Positions 52,590-63,013 of a stretch of DNA of 64,000 bases are shown here, piece by piece. Below the pieces are notes generated by a model, which worked only from the letters and a program-made list of their open reading frames with translations, searched no databases and had not been told where the DNA came from. The position numbers were made by a program, and so were the translations under genes. Each line of letters starts with the position of its first letter. Position 1 is the stretch's first letter. The DNA comes from Alphaproteobacteria bacterium (GTDB lineage: Bacteria > Pseudomonadota > Alphaproteobacteria > Micavibrionales > Micavibrionaceae): the NCBI GenBank assembly GCA_020442385.1, contig JAGRKE010000002.1:124001-188000 (forward strand). The letters run 5' to 3'.

Positions 52590-55238
52590 TTAAGCCACCG
52601 ACTTCTTAGAGGTCTCTTCGTTCTTATTGCCCGCAGGCTTTGTGACCGTGAATTGCATGTCATCGCCCTTGACCGAGACTTTGACGCTCGCCCCGTCAGA
52701 AACCTCGCCTTGCAGGATCATCTCCGCCAGCTTGTTTTGCAGGTGATTTTGGATCACGCGCTTGAGCGGGCGGGCGCCATAGGCCGGATCATATCCCTTA
52801 TCCGCGAGCCACACCTTGGCTTTCTCATCCACCTCCAGCGCGATATGGCGCTCGGCCAGCAGGCCATGAAGATATTGCAGCTGAATATCGACAATACCCG
52901 TCATTTGTTCGCGGCTGAGGCGCTGGAAGAGCAGAATTTCATCCAGACGGTTCAGGAATTCAGGGCGGAAGGCCTTGCGCACGGCCTCCATAACCTGTTC
53001 GCGTACCTTCTCGACATTCTCGCCGTCTTTTTGATTCACGAGATGCTCCGCTCCCAGATTGGAGGTCATGATGAGTAGTGTGTTGGAAAAATCAACCGTG
53101 CGGCCTTGTCCGTCGGTCAGGCGGCCATCATCAAGAACCTGCAACAGAATGTTAAACACATCCGGGTGGGCCTTCTCGACCTCATCAAACAACACGACCT
53201 GATAGGGGCGGCGGCGTACAGCTTCGGTCAGCGCTCCACCCTCTTCATAACCGACATAACCCGGCGGCGCGCCAATCATGCGTGATACAGAGTGTTTCTC
53301 CATATATTCGGACATATCAAGGCGCACCATCGCGCTGTCATCATCAAACAGGAATTCGGCGAGAGCCTTGGTCAATTCGGTTTTCCCCACGCCCGTCGGC
53401 CCCAAAAACAGGAAAGATCCCATGGGGCGGCGCGTATCTTGCAGCCCGGCGCGGCTGCGGCGAATGGCATTAGAGACCGCAACAACGGCTTGTTCCTGCC
53501 CGACAACGCGCTGGCGCAAATTATCTTCCATATGCAGGAGCTTCTCGCGCTCCCCCTCCAGCATCTTATCAACGGGAATACCCGTCCATTTGCTGACAAT
53601 CGCGGCAATTTCATCGCCTGTGACCTCTTCATTAATCAGATGTGAGGCCTTTTCTGCCGCCGTGCTGTCCTGCCCCTGCGGGCTTTCACCCAGCTTGGCT
53701 TCCAAGTTCGGAATAAGCCCGTATTTCAGCTCGGAGGCGCGCGCCCAATTGCCGTCACGCTCAGCCTGCTCCAGTGCAACACGCGCCTTATCCAGCTCTT
53801 CGGTCATTTTCTGCCCGGTATTGAGCTTTTCTTTCTCAGCCTTCCACTGGCTGGTCAGGTCCGCAGACCTGGATTCAAGCGATGCGAGCTCCTCCTCCAG
53901 CTTTCCCAGCCTGTCCTGAGAGGCTTTATCCTTCTCCTTCTTCAGCGCTTCACGCTCAATCTTGAGCTGCACAATGCGCCGGTCCAGCTCATCAATCGCC
54001 TCGGGCTTTGAATCGGCCTGCATGCGGATGCGGCTGGCCGCCTCATCCACCAGATCAATCGCCTTATCGGGCAAGAAACGGTCGGTGATATAGCGGTTAG
54101 ACAGCGTCGCGGCCGCCACAATCGCGTTATCGGTAATGCGTACACCGTGATGCAGCTCATATTTCTCTTTCAGGCCGCGCAGAATGGAAATTGTGTCCTC
54201 CACTGTCGGTTCGGAGACGAACACAGGCTGAAAACGCCGCGCCAGCGCCGCATCTTTTTCAATATGCTTGCGATATTCATCAAGCGTGGTTGCCCCGACC
54301 ATATGCAACTCTCCGCGCGCCAGAGCGGGCTTGAGCATATTTCCGGCATCCATACCGCTATCTCCGGCCTTACCTGCGCCAACAAGCGTGTGCAGCTCAT
54401 CCAGAAACAGGATAATCTCACCCGCGGCGCTTTTAATCTCGTCTAAAACGGCTTTGAGGCGCTCCTCGAACTCACCGCGGAACTTCGCCCCGGCAATTAA
54501 CGCGCCCAAATCGAGCGACATCAGGCGCTTATTTTTCAGGCTTTCCGGCACATCACCATTGACGATGCGCTGCGCCAGCCCCTCTATAATCGCGGTTTTA
54601 CCCACGCCCGGCTCCCCGATCAGAACGGGGTTGTTTTTCGTGCGACGGGAGAGCACCTGCACGGCGCGGCGGATTTCCTCATCGCGTCCGATAATCGGGT
54701 CGAGCTTGCCCGCGCGCGCCGCCGCGGTCAGGTCCTGCGCATATTTATTCAGCGCATCGAAATTATCTTCCGCCGTGGCCGTATCGGCCGTGCGGCCCTT
54801 GCGCATATCATTGATGGCTTGATTAAGGGCTTTGTCTGTAACGCCCGCATCTTCAAGATAGCCGGCCACGTCACTTTTTTTGGCCATCACCATGGCCTGC
54901 AAAAGACGTTCAACCGTGACAAACTTGTCTCCTGATTTTTCAGCTAAATTCAAGGCGTTATCACCCGTTTTTACCAAATCAGATGAAAGCCTGAGTTGCC
55001 CTGCGCCCGGCCCACTAACCTCCGGTAGCTTTGCCAGCGCAGCATCAAGACTTTGCTTCAGGCGTACAGGATCGCCTTTCGCCGCTTTTATCAGTTTATT
55101 GGCAATCGCATCGGGATCATCCAGCATCACGCGCAACAGATGCTCAGGCTCTAGCGACTGGTGACCCTTGCGGGTCGCAAGTGTTTGAGCTTCCTGGAAA
55201 AATGTCCGTGTCTTCTCGGTAAATTTATCGAAGTTCAT
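52590..55238 (-). CDS. clpB: ATP-dependent chaperone ClpB
   Basis: ClpB disaggregates proteins with DnaK. The 882 residues have the double Clp-N domain (about 1-145), AAA1 with Walker [10 protein letters not shown] and Walker [10 protein letters not shown], the coiled-coil middle domain (about 405-530), and AAA2 with Walker [18 protein letters not shown] and [12 protein letters not shown]. The C-terminal domain ends with [12 protein letters not shown]. It is typical of the family. A heat-shock promoter is not obvious by eye. Confidence 0.97.
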   Translation of the reverse strand: MNFDKFTEKTRTFFQEAQTLATRKGHQSLEPEHLLRVMLDDPDAIANKLIKAAKGDPVRLKQSLDAALAKLPEVSGPGAGQLRLSSDLVKTGDNALNLAEKSGDKFVTVERLLQAMVMAKKSDVAGYLEDAGVTDKALNQAINDMRKGRTADTATAEDNFDALNKYAQDLTAAARAGKLDPIIGRDEEIRRAVQVLSRRTKNNPVLIGEPGVGKTAIIEGLAQRIVNGDVPESLKNKRLMSLDLGALIAGAKFRGEFEERLKAVLDEIKSAAGEIILFLDELHTLVGAGKAGDSGMDAGNMLKPALARGELHMVGATTLDEYRKHIEKDAALARRFQPVFVSEPTVEDTISILRGLKEKYELHHGVRITDNAIVAAATLSNRYITDRFLPDKAIDLVDEAASRIRMQADSKPEAIDELDRRIVQLKIEREALKKEKDKASQDRLGKLEEELASLESRSADLTSQWKAEKEKLNTGQKMTEELDKARVALEQAERDGNWARASELKYGLIPNLEAKLGESPQGQDSTAAEKASHLINEEVTGDEIAAIVSKWTGIPVDKMLEGEREKLLHMEDNLRQRVVGQEQAVVAVSNAIRRSRAGLQDTRRPMGSFLFLGPTGVGKTELTKALAEFLFDDDSAMVRLDMSEYMEKHSVSRMIGAPPGYVGYEEGGALTEAVRRRPYQVVLFDEVEKAHPDVFNILLQVLDDGRLTDGQGRTVDFSNTLLIMTSNLGAEHLVNQKDGENVEKVREQVMEAVRKAFRPEFLNRLDEILLFQRLSREQMTGIVDIQLQYLHGLLAERHIALEVDEKAKVWLADKGYDPAYGARPLKRVIQNHLQNKLAEMILQGEVSDGASVKVSVKGDDMQFTVTKPAGNKNEETSKKSVA

Positions 55239-55299
55239 ACCCTTAATATAGGCATTGAAAGCTTAAAAATCCAATAAATTCAGCTTATAAACCGTCCAT

Positions 55300-55325
55300 A
55301 AGAAAAGGCGGCCACAGCCGCCCTT
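55300..55325 (-). terminator. Terminator after the DUF4167 gene
   Basis: On the minus strand GGCGGC and GCCGCC form a stem around TGTG, followed by TTTTCTTAT. It separates the DUF4167 gene from clpB. Confidence 0.75.
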
Positions 55326-55348
55326 GCCTGTTTTGCTGTTACGCGCGC

Positions 55349-55768
55349 TTATGCGTCTGCCAGAGCAGCTTGATCTGCCTGTACGTTTTTATTAGAACTT
55401 TCTCCTAAGATGCTGTTAGGTAATGATAAATCATCGTCAGAGCCCTGGGCTGAATTACCAGCATTGTCCTGACGGCTGCCTTTTGCACGTACATCAGAAT
55501 TATCGGAATCTTCTTCGTTCCAGCTATTGATAATGCGTTGATAATGCTCGGCATGTTGCAGATAGCTCTCGGCCAGTACGATATCGCCAGCGGCAGATGA
55601 ATCCTTGGCTAAGGTTAGGTATTTTTCACAAACCTGATGCGCTGTGCCTCTAATGCGTACATCTGGGCCATTGCTGTCGAAGACCTGCGAGCGTTTCGGC
55701 CCACCGCGGCGACCTCCGCCCCCGTTTCCTCTGCCCCTTTGGCGTCTAGATGATGTTCCATGTCTCAT
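55349..55768 (-). CDS. DUF4167 domain protein
   Basis: A 139-residue protein: a basic Arg/Gly-rich N-terminus (RQRGRGNGGGGRRGG), then the DUF4167 core (SQVFDSNGPDVRIRGTAHQV, then KYLTLAKDSSAAGDIVLAES and AEHYQRII), and an acidic low-complexity tail. This family is typical of alphaproteobacteria and its basic N-terminus suggests RNA or nucleic-acid binding, which is inferred. It is a single-gene unit closed by a terminator. Confidence 0.9.
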   Translation of the reverse strand: MRHGTSSRRQRGRGNGGGGRRGGPKRSQVFDSNGPDVRIRGTAHQVCEKYLTLAKDSSAAGDIVLAESYLQHAEHYQRIINSWNEEDSDNSDVRAKGSRQDNAGNSAQGSDDDLSLPNSILGESSNKNVQADQAALADA

Positions 55769-56011
55769 TTTTTTATTCCGTTCTTACTTAAATTTAGACA
55801 ATACATACACGTACACCATACATGATTCTGACACATATGGCCACTCTTTCAATTGCTCGCAAATTCACTATGAAAATTTAAGTGTTTTTGCACACACAAC
55901 ATATTGGGTTTGAACACGCCCCCAAAACTGCATATAGCGTTTTTATTTCTTGAGCATCATCAGGCTACATCCATCGGGTTTTGGTTCGCAACCGCCCTGG
56001 CAAGAAAAAAG

Positions 56012-56863
56012 TTACTTATCCCCATTGGAGATTTCCACAACCCGCGGCTGGCCTGCCAAATCACGGTGTACGTGTCGGACGCGAATCCTAGATTCTTCCG
56101 CGAGTCGCGCCACATCATCTTCCTGATCAAAACCGATCTCGAAAAACGCTTTTCCAGCCGGTTTTAACAGCGAAAAAAGCTGAGAAAAAATTTGACGGTA
56201 AGCATCCAAACCATCATTTCCCCCTGACAGCGCCAGAATCGGATCGTGATTCTGCACCTCTTTTGACAGCGTTTTAATGATTTGATTCGTAATATAGGGC
56301 GGATTCGATACGATTAAATCGAACGTATCGTTCAAATTATCCCCCCAATTCCCCGCCTGAAACGCCGCACGATCGTCCAAATCATGGTGTTTCGCGTTTT
56401 TTTGCGCCGTTTCGACCGCACCGGGTGCTTTATCAATACCTAACCCACGCGCCTGCGGGAATTCCTTTAAAAGCGCCAACAAAATGCAGCCTGTGCCCGT
56501 ACCCAGATCAAGGATGGCTTCAGGAGCGCTTTCATCCTTGTAGGCTTTTAAAACTGCCTCGATCAGCGTTTCCGTATCCGGGCGCGGATCCAGCGTATCA
56601 GGCGAGAGCGCAAATTCCATGCCCCAGAATTCACGGCAACCATATATGCGCGAGAGCGGCTCCCCCGCCAAACGGCGCTGCACATCCGCTTCGATATTCA
56701 ATAGCTGTTGGGGGGTTAAAAGCGTCTCAGGGGCAGCGATAATCTGGGACCATTCGTTCCCGCTTCTCTCTTGCAGGATTCTCCGCGCCTCAAGGTCCGC
56801 CGCCTCAATATCGGCGGCTTTTAAACGCCGGATTATATCCTGATAAAGGGGCAAAAGCTCCAT
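56012..56863 (-). CDS. prmC: Release factor glutamine methyltransferase PrmC
   Basis: PrmC methylates the Gln of the GGQ motif in RF1/RF2. The 283 residues have the N-terminal helical domain, the SAM-binding DLGTGTGC (119-126) and the catalytic NPPY (187-190). It lies 9 bp after prfA, its usual partner, on the minus strand. Confidence 0.97.
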   Translation of the reverse strand: MELLPLYQDIIRRLKAADIEAADLEARRILQERSGNEWSQIIAAPETLLTPQQLLNIEADVQRRLAGEPLSRIYGCREFWGMEFALSPDTLDPRPDTETLIEAVLKAYKDESAPEAILDLGTGTGCILLALLKEFPQARGLGIDKAPGAVETAQKNAKHHDLDDRAAFQAGNWGDNLNDTFDLIVSNPPYITNQIIKTLSKEVQNHDPILALSGGNDGLDAYRQIFSQLFSLLKPAGKAFFEIGFDQEDDVARLAEESRIRVRHVHRDLAGQPRVVEISNGDK

Positions 56864-56872
56864 AAGCGCGTC

Positions 56873-57934
56873 TTAACCTTCAAGATCGGCCAGCGCCGCC
56901 GCCTGATCTTCTGCGGTTAGCGCTTCAACAAATTCATCAAGCGCACCGCCCAGAACCTCATCGAGCTTATAGAGCGTTAAATTGATGCGGTGATCGGTCA
57001 CGCGCCCCTGGGGGAAGTTATAGGTGCGGATACGGTCGGAACGGTCGCCCGTTCCCACCTGTGACTTACGGTCCGCCGCGCGCTCCTCGGCCAGTTTCTG
57101 GCGCTGCATGTCGTAGATTTTGGTGCGCAGAACCGTCATCGCTTTGGCGCGGTTTTTATGCTGGGAGCGCTCTTCCTGCATCTCCACCACCACGCCGGTT
57201 GGGATGTGGGTAATACGCACGGCGCTGTCTGTCGTATTTACGTGCTGACCGCCCGCCCCTTGCGATTTATAGGTATCAACCTTCAGATCAGCGGGATTGA
57301 TATCGACATCCACCTCTTCGGCCTCCGCCAGAACCGCCACGGTTGCGGCCGATGTATGAATGCGCCCGCCGGATTCGGTCTTGGGAACGCGCTGCACGCG
57401 GTGAGCACCGGATTCAAATTTGAGCTTCGCAAACACATTCGCACCCTTTACCTCGGCGATAATCTCTTTATAGCCACCAATATCACTCTCGGAAGCCTCC
57501 AGAATATCAACTTTCCAGCCCTGCTCGGCAGCGTAGCCCTTATACATTGTAAATAGGTCCGACGCGAACAGCGCCGCCTCATCCCCGCCCGTACCGGCGC
57601 GAATTTCAAGGATCGCGTTTTTGCTATCAGCTTTATCCTTAGGGATCAGCGCGATGCGGATTTGTTGTTCCAGCTCAGGGATACGTTTTTCAAGAGCGCG
57701 CAGCTCTTCCCCAGCCATATCCTTCATCTCAGGATCATTCAGCAGCTCTTTAAGGTCAGCCTGTTCGCTTTGCGCGCCTTTATATTCGTCAATCGCCTCA
57801 ACAACAGGGCTGAGCTCGGCATATTCCATCGACAGCGCCGCAAATTTCTCGCCCGGCAGATCGCCGCGCCCCATCAGCGCCGCCAGCTCTTCATGGCGCG
57901 CTTTGATTTTTGCGAGTTTTTCTTCCATAGACAT
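56873..57934 (-). CDS. prfA: Peptide chain release factor 1
   Basis: RF1 terminates translation at UAA and UAG. The 353-residue protein has the RF1 segments [20 protein letters not shown] (stop-codon recognition region), the GGQ motif (228-230, in QGAGGQHVN) and the following [14 protein letters not shown]. It starts at ATG 57934 with AAGGAA upstream. It is in a minus-strand run lysC-rodZ-like-prfA-prmC. Confidence 0.97.
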   Translation of the reverse strand: MSMEEKLAKIKARHEELAALMGRGDLPGEKFAALSMEYAELSPVVEAIDEYKGAQSEQADLKELLNDPEMKDMAGEELRALEKRIPELEQQIRIALIPKDKADSKNAILEIRAGTGGDEAALFASDLFTMYKGYAAEQGWKVDILEASESDIGGYKEIIAEVKGANVFAKLKFESGAHRVQRVPKTESGGRIHTSAATVAVLAEAEEVDVDINPADLKVDTYKSQGAGGQHVNTTDSAVRITHIPTGVVVEMQEERSQHKNRAKAMTVLRTKIYDMQRQKLAEERAADRKSQVGTGDRSDRIRTYNFPQGRVTDHRINLTLYKLDEVLGGALDEFVEALTAEDQAAALADLEG

Positions 57935-57975
57935 GCGGAGGCATTCCTTTTTATTCGTCGGAAAAGACCATGGCG

Positions 57976-58893
57976 CTATTGCGCGGTATTTTCAATGGTT
58001 TTTAGAGGATATTGTTCTTTAAGTTTAGCGGCATCCAATGCGATATTGCGTCGCACCTGTCCTTTTTCGCCCAGAAAATCAAGCGGCTGACCATCTACCT
58101 GTAGCTTCACACCGCCGGCATTGCCCAGAGACATGCTTAAATCCGGGCGGTCGGGCACATAATATTGATCCCCCGCCTTGAGCACGCGTGAGACGATAGC
58201 TTTACCGGCCTGATCACGAATTTCAACCCAGCTATTTTCCAGCATGGTGAGCAAGATGCCCTCTTGCGCAGGAGCCGGAGCAGCAGCGGGCGTGTCAGCA
58301 GAATCAGCCTCTTCCTTCAGCCCCGCATCTGCGGCAACTTCGGCGTCCATAACATCGCCGAGGGTTTCATCAATCGTTTGTGCCTCATCGCCTGTCATGT
58401 CGGTGGAAATGTCGCCCAGCTCGACTTGCAGATTTTCAGGCACAGACGGAATTTCACTCACGCGCGGCCCATCGCCGCTTTGTGAGCTCCACCAGCCAAT
58501 CAGAATAAACACAGCCAGCACACTAGAGAGAATAACAACCCAGAGCGGCGGCATCTTGCTTTCAGACGCGATTACAGGAAAATCTAAATGTGGTTTGTGG
58601 GTTCGCCCGCCGCTTTGCGCCTTAAACAGCTTGACCATCTTATCGCCATCAAGCCCGAGATATTCAGAGTAAGAACGCACAAACCCGATGGCGTAAACCC
58701 GCCCGGGCAGATTTTCAACAGAGTCACTTTCTATGGCTATGATTTGCGGCGCCTTGATACGCAGCGCGCGCTCGATATCCTGATAAGATTGGTTGTAATG
58801 CTCCCGTGTGCGGCGGAGGATCTCCCCGACGCTCATATCGGTATGATAAAGCTCCTCCTGTTCAGGAGCCATCGTGTTCACAGCAGCTTGTCC
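57976..58893 (-). CDS. RodZ-like helix-turn-helix membrane protein
   Basis: A 305-residue protein with an N-terminal Xre-type helix-turn-helix region ([20 protein letters not shown], then [20 protein letters not shown]), a single transmembrane span ([20 protein letters not shown], about 135-155), an acidic Ala-rich linker, and a C-terminal DUF4115 domain ([20 protein letters not shown]). RodZ connects MreB to the rod-shape machinery. ATG 58893 is chosen; an alternative is ATG 58872. It lies between lysC and prfA. Confidence 0.88.
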   Translation of the reverse strand, partial: GQAAVNTMAPEQEELYHTDMSVGEILRRTREHYNQSYQDIERALRIKAPQIIAIESDSVENLPGRVYAIGFVRSYSEYLGLDGDKMVKLFKAQSGGRTHKPHLDFPVIASESKMPPLWVVILSSVLAVFILIGWWSSQSGDGPRVSEIPSVPENLQVELGDISTDMTGDEAQTIDETLGDVMDAEVAADAGLKEEADSADTPAAAPAPAQEGILLTMLENSWVEIRDQAGKAIVSRVLKAGDQYYVPDRPDLSMSLGNAGGVKLQVDGQPLDFLGEKGQVRRNIALDAAKLKEQYPLKTIENTAQ

Positions 58894-58936
58894 CATAGAA
58901 AGGGAGAATAGCGCATTCTTGAGCGCTCTGCCAGCT

Positions 58937-60166
58937 TTATGACTCCAGACCGTAAGCCTCATGAAGCGCACGCACAGCAAGCTCAGTGTATTCTTCAGCG
59001 ATCAGAACACTGATTTTAATCTCGGATGTAGAAATAACCTGAATGTTGATTCCTTTTTTCGCCAGCGTTGCGAACATTTTGCTCGCCACACCATGGTGGG
59101 AGATCATCCCCACGCCAACCACAGACACTTTCGCCACATCTTCGGTGGCGATAATATCAACATCATCCAGATCAGCCAGATTACCCAGCGTCTCTAGCGC
59201 CTTTGGCAGGTCCGCGCGCGAAACGGTGAAGGTCATATCCGTAGCTTTCCCATCGGCAGAGATGTTCTGTACGATCATATCGACGTTGACGGCCGCTTCG
59301 GACAGCGGTTCAAAAATGCGCGCCGCTACGCCGGGCGTGTCCGGCACTTTCAAAAGTGTAACTTTCGCTTCATCGCGGGCATAGGCTATGCCGCTGACGA
59401 GTTCCTGTTCCATGATATCATCCTCTTCTACGATTAATGTTCCGGGCAGATCGCTGCCGATATGATCTTCAAAGCTGGAGAGCACCTGCAAAGGCACATG
59501 ATGCTTCATCGCCATCTCGACCGAGCGGGTCTGTAAAACTTTTGCGCCAAGCGAGGCCAGCTCAATCATCTCCTCGAAGGAAATGCGGTTAAGCTTGCGC
59601 GCCTTGGGCACGATACGCGGGTCGGTGGTGTAAACCCCGTCCACATCTGTATAAATATCACAGCGATCAGCTTTGAGCGCCGCCGCCAAAGCCACCGCAG
59701 ATGTGTCCGAGCCGCCGCGGCCCAATGTTGAAATGCGGTTTCTCTCGCTCACCCCCTGAAAACCGGGCACAACCACAACCTCGCCTTTTTTCAGGCGCTT
59801 GGAAATTTCAGTTGTATCAATCTCGGCAATGCGGGCCTTGCCGTGCGTTTCATCGGTGCGGATTGGGATTTGCCACCCCAGCCAACTGCGCGCCTCAACA
59901 TCGCGCTTTTGCAAGGCCATCGCCATTAAGCCGGCGGTAATCTGCTCCCCGCTGGAGACCACCACATCATATTCGCGGGTGTCATAAAGCTGCGAAACCT
60001 CGTCGCAATAGCCCACCAGTTGATTGGTCACACCGGACATCGCAGACACAATCACGGCCACCTGATTGCCGCGCTCGACTTCACGCACGATTTTGTCCGC
60101 GGCATTTTCGATCCGCGCAACATCGGCAACTGAGGTCCCACCAAATTTTACAACAATAAGCGCCAT
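58937..60166 (-). CDS. lysC: Aspartate kinase
   Basis: The enzyme starts the aspartate pathway to Lys, Thr, Met and diaminopimelate. The 409 residues begin with the kinase signature LIVVKFGGTSVADVARI and have FQGVSERNRISTLGRGGSDT and CDIYTDVDGVYTTDPRIV, then two ACT domains (about 265-405). It is transcribed divergently from ubiG, a conserved alphaproteobacterial neighbour. Confidence 0.96.
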   Translation of the reverse strand: MALIVVKFGGTSVADVARIENAADKIVREVERGNQVAVIVSAMSGVTNQLVGYCDEVSQLYDTREYDVVVSSGEQITAGLMAMALQKRDVEARSWLGWQIPIRTDETHGKARIAEIDTTEISKRLKKGEVVVVPGFQGVSERNRISTLGRGGSDTSAVALAAALKADRCDIYTDVDGVYTTDPRIVPKARKLNRISFEEMIELASLGAKVLQTRSVEMAMKHHVPLQVLSSFEDHIGSDLPGTLIVEEDDIMEQELVSGIAYARDEAKVTLLKVPDTPGVAARIFEPLSEAAVNVDMIVQNISADGKATDMTFTVSRADLPKALETLGNLADLDDVDIIATEDVAKVSVVGVGMISHHGVASKMFATLAKKGINIQVISTSEIKISVLIAEEYTELAVRALHEAYGLES

Positions 60167-60252
60167 AGGCTTTTTCCAGCTTTAGTCTTGTTTTTTTCAA
60201 CCTGCATACCCATACTCACTATCGCATTAAAAATCAAAGGTATTTTACGTCA

Positions 60253-60993
60253 ATGAGCACGCAAAGCAGCAGTGTGAACCAGCAAGAAATAGGCCATTTT
60301 GCAAAAGATGCGCCGAACTGGTGGGATGAAAACGGCCCTTTTAAACCACTGCACCGCCTGAACCCGGCGCGTATCGGCTATATCAAGGAAAAGATTTGCA
60401 CGCATTTCGAGCGCGATGCACAGAGCTTCACGCCCTTTAAAAAGCTCAGCATTCTGGATGTGGGGTGCGGCGGCGGGCTGGTGTGTGAGCCGATGGCACG
60501 ACTGGGCGCGGATGTCACAGGCGCAGATGCGGATGCGGTGGCTATAGAGGTTGCCAAGGCGCATGCGCAAGAAAGCGGCCTTGATATCACCTACGAGAAC
60601 AAGCCCGCAGAAGAATTGAATAAGAAATTCGATGTGGTGTTGGCGCTGGAGATTATCGAGCATGTCGATCACCCGGAGGACTTCGTGCAAAGCTGTGCCA
60701 AGCTGGTTAAGCCCGGCGGGTTGGTGATTTTCTCAACCCTGAACCGCACGCCCAAGTCCTTCGCCCTAGGCATTGTCGCGGCGGAATATATTTTGCGCTG
60801 GGTTCCACAAGGCACGCACAGCTGGAAGAAATTCATCAAACCATCAGAGCTGAGCCGTATGGCGCGCGCCGCAGACCTCTCCCCCGCCGATATAAAAGGC
60901 TTGATGTTCAACCCCATCACCGGCGATTTTCAAATGTCCGATAGCGATATCGATGTGAATTACTTCCTGAGCGCAACCAAAAAGGATACATAA
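60253..60993 (+). CDS. ubiG: Ubiquinone biosynthesis O-methyltransferase UbiG
   Basis: UbiG makes two O-methylations in ubiquinone synthesis. The 246-residue SAM enzyme has the family marks NWWDENGPFKPLHRLNPARI, LDVGCGGGLVCEPMARLGA, ALEIIEHVDHPEDFV and the C-terminal membrane-binding end. The HIG1-like gene follows 4 bp later. Confidence 0.96.
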   Translation: MSTQSSSVNQQEIGHFAKDAPNWWDENGPFKPLHRLNPARIGYIKEKICTHFERDAQSFTPFKKLSILDVGCGGGLVCEPMARLGADVTGADADAVAIEVAKAHAQESGLDITYENKPAEELNKKFDVVLALEIIEHVDHPEDFVQSCAKLVKPGGLVIFSTLNRTPKSFALGIVAAEYILRWVPQGTHSWKKFIKPSELSRMARAADLSPADIKGLMFNPITGDFQMSDSDIDVNYFLSATKKDT

Positions 60994-60997
60994 CCCT

Positions 60998-61195
60998 ATG
61001 AACACATTTTCTTATATTGCCCTTGGTTTTTGTCTTATCTCTGTTGTCGGTGTTTTGGCACTGGGGCTGTTTTCCATGGCCAAAGGCGGCGAATTTAACA
61101 AGAAATACGGCAACAAATTGATGCAGGCGCGCGTGATGCTACAAGGGCTTGCCATCGCCATGCTTGCACTGGCATACTTTACCTCGCAAAATTAA
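60998..61195 (+). CDS. HIG1-like twin-transmembrane protein
   Basis: A 65-residue protein with two membrane segments ([20 protein letters not shown] and [16 protein letters not shown]) joined by the family loop [21 protein letters not shown]1-domain proteins assist cytochrome oxidase assembly in mitochondria and alphaproteobacteria. It sits between ubiG and the etf genes, in keeping with a respiratory setting. Confidence 0.85.
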   Translation: MNTFSYIALGFCLISVVGVLALGLFSMAKGGEFNKKYGNKLMQARVMLQGLAIAMLALAYFTSQN

Positions 61196-61226
61196 TTTCC
61201 GTCCTGATTCAAGGAGATACATTCAG

Positions 61227-61991
61227 ATGAAAATTCTTGTCCCGATTAAACGGGTGGTTGATTACAACGTAAAAATCCGCGTCAAAGCCGACAAATCCGG
61301 CGTAGAGCTGGCCAATGTCAAAATGTCGGTCAATCCGTTTGATGAGATCGCAGTCGAAGAAGCCGTGCGTTTAAAAGAAGCCGGAAAAGCCACCGAAGTA
61401 ATCGCCGTGAGTATCGGCCCGGACAAGGCGCAAGAGCAATTGCGCACCGCGATGGCGATTGGTGCAGACAGGGGTATTCTGGTTAAAACCGATGCACCGA
61501 TTGATCTGGGCGGGGTTGAGCCGCTGGCCGTGGCCAAAACGCTCAAAGCGCTCGTGGAAAAGGAAAGCCCTGATCTGGTGATCATGGGCAAACAATCCAT
61601 TGATGACGATTCAAACCAGACCGGGCAAATGCTCTCTGCCCTGCTCGGTTGGCCGCAAGGCACATTCGCCTCAAAGCTGGAGCTTGGCAGCGGCAGCTTG
61701 AAAGTCACCCGTGAAGTCGATGGCGGTTTGGAAACGCTGGAGCTTAAAACCCCGGCGATTATCACGACCGACTTGCGCCTGAACGAGCCGCGCTACGCCA
61801 AATTGCCCGACATTATGAAGGCGAAGAAAAAAGAGCTGGAGATTATTGAACCTTCCGCTCTTGGTGTGGATTACACACCGCGCCTGCAAATCGTAAAGGT
61901 GGAAGATCCGCCGAAACGTCAGGGCGGCATTAAGGTCGGCAGCGTCGATGAACTGATTGATAAACTGCGTAATGAGGCCAAAGTCATTTAG
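61227..61991 (+). CDS. etfB: Electron transfer flavoprotein subunit beta
   Basis: ETF carries electrons from acyl-CoA dehydrogenases to the quinone pool. The 254 residues have the opening [34 protein letters not shown] and [19 protein letters not shown], with the AMP-binding pattern of EtfB. The start at ATG 61227 has a clear AAGGAG upstream; the longer frame from 61149 overlaps the HIG1-like gene. etfA follows after a palindromic repeat. Confidence 0.96.
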   Translation: MKILVPIKRVVDYNVKIRVKADKSGVELANVKMSVNPFDEIAVEEAVRLKEAGKATEVIAVSIGPDKAQEQLRTAMAIGADRGILVKTDAPIDLGGVEPLAVAKTLKALVEKESPDLVIMGKQSIDDDSNQTGQMLSALLGWPQGTFASKLELGSGSLKVTREVDGGLETLELKTPAIITTDLRLNEPRYAKLPDIMKAKKKELEIIEPSALGVDYTPRLQIVKVEDPPKRQGGIKVGSVDELIDKLRNEAKVI

Positions 61992-62002
61992 GCCTCATGG
62001 AG

Positions 62003-62070
62003 CATCCCCGACTTGATCGGGGATCTTTAAACACCATGGAACAGATTCCCGCTTTCGCGGGAAAGACAGA
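62003..62070. repeat. Palindromic repeat element, copy D
   Basis: Two hairpins: ATCCCCGA/TCGGGGAT (62004-62024) and TTCCCGC/GCGGGAA (62046-62063). The right half matches the other copies; the left half carries a different loop. It fills the etfB-etfA spacer in one operon. Read in the etfA frame it gives the artefact IPAFAGKTE and a false upstream start at 61997. Confidence 0.85.
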
Positions 62071-62083
62071 AGGAAAAATAAAG

Positions 62084-63013
62084 ATGGGTATTCTCGTTAT
62101 TGCAGAACACGATAATAAAGAGCTGGCGAAGGCCACATTAAACACCCTTGGCGCGGCGGCGCAAATCGGTGGCGACATTCACGTGCTGGTCGCGGGATCA
62201 GGCTGCGGCGCTGTCGCCGAAGCTGCCGCAAAAGCACAGGGCGTTGCCAAAGTTCTGAAGGCTGATGCACCAGAGCTAGAGCATCATCTGGCGGAGAATA
62301 TTGCGCCGCTGATTGTTGAGCTGGCCGCGAATTACACACATGTGCTCGCCCCCGCCTCGACCTACGGCAAAAATATCCTGCCGCGCGCGGCGGCACTGCT
62401 GGATGTGCAGCAAATTTCTGATGTGTCTGCGGTTGTAGATGCCGATACGTTCGAGCACCCGGTCTATGCCGGCAATGCGGTCGCAACAGTTAAATCCGGC
62501 GATGCGAAAAAGCTGATGACCGTGCGCGGCACAACCTTCGACCCCGTGGCGGCCGAGGGCGGCAGTGCGGCAATTGAAGATGTCACCTCCAAGGGCGATG
62601 CCGGACAATCAAGCTTTGTGAATCTGGCGGTGACTGAGAGTGATCGCCCGGACCTAACCGCCGCCGATATCGTCATATCCGGCGGGCGCGGCGTGGGCTC
62701 GGCCGAGAATTTCGCAATCATTGAGAAGCTAGCGGATAAACTGGGCGCGGCCGTTGGCGCCTCGCGCGCCGCGGTGGACGCCGGATATGTGCCAAACGAT
62801 TATCAGGTCGGGCAAACCGGTAAGGTTGTTGCGCCCGAGCTGTATATGGCAATCGGTATTTCCGGCGCGATTCAGCACCTTGCGGGTATGAAGGATTCAA
62901 AAGTGATTGTGGCGATCAACAAAGATGAAGAAGCCCCGATCTTCAGCGTCGCCGATTACGGCCTCGTCGCCGACCTGTTTGAAGCCGTGCCGGAGCTTGA
63001 GGGCAAGCTTTAA
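62084..63013 (+). CDS. etfA: Electron transfer flavoprotein subunit alpha
   Basis: EtfA binds the FAD of ETF. The 309 residues begin GILVIAEHDNKELAKATLN and have the C-terminal FAD domain: VISGGRGVGSAENF, ASRAAVDAGYVPNDYQVGQT, LYMAIGISGAIQHLAGM and IVAINKDEEAPIFSVADYG. ATG 62084 is chosen; the upstream frame comes from the palindromic repeat. An AAGGAAAA sequence precedes it. Its stop overlaps by four bases the unknown gene on the minus strand. Confidence 0.97.
   Translation: MGILVIAEHDNKELAKATLNTLGAAAQIGGDIHVLVAGSGCGAVAEAAAKAQGVAKVLKADAPELEHHLAENIAPLIVELAANYTHVLAPASTYGKNILPRAAALLDVQQISDVSAVVDADTFEHPVYAGNAVATVKSGDAKKLMTVRGTTFDPVAAEGGSAAIEDVTSKGDAGQSSFVNLAVTESDRPDLTAADIVISGGRGVGSAENFAIIEKLADKLGAAVGASRAAVDAGYVPNDYQVGQTGKVVAPELYMAIGISGAIQHLAGMKDSKVIVAINKDEEAPIFSVADYGLVADLFEAVPELEGKL

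Noticed and set aside
55239..55300. Heat-shock promoter for clpB
   Set aside because: A CCTATATTA -10-like string lies too near the ATG and no matching -35 was found.
61997..62083. N-terminal extension of etfA
   Set aside because: It encodes the repeat artefact IPAFAGKTE; EtfA begins at ATG 62084 after a ribosome-binding site.
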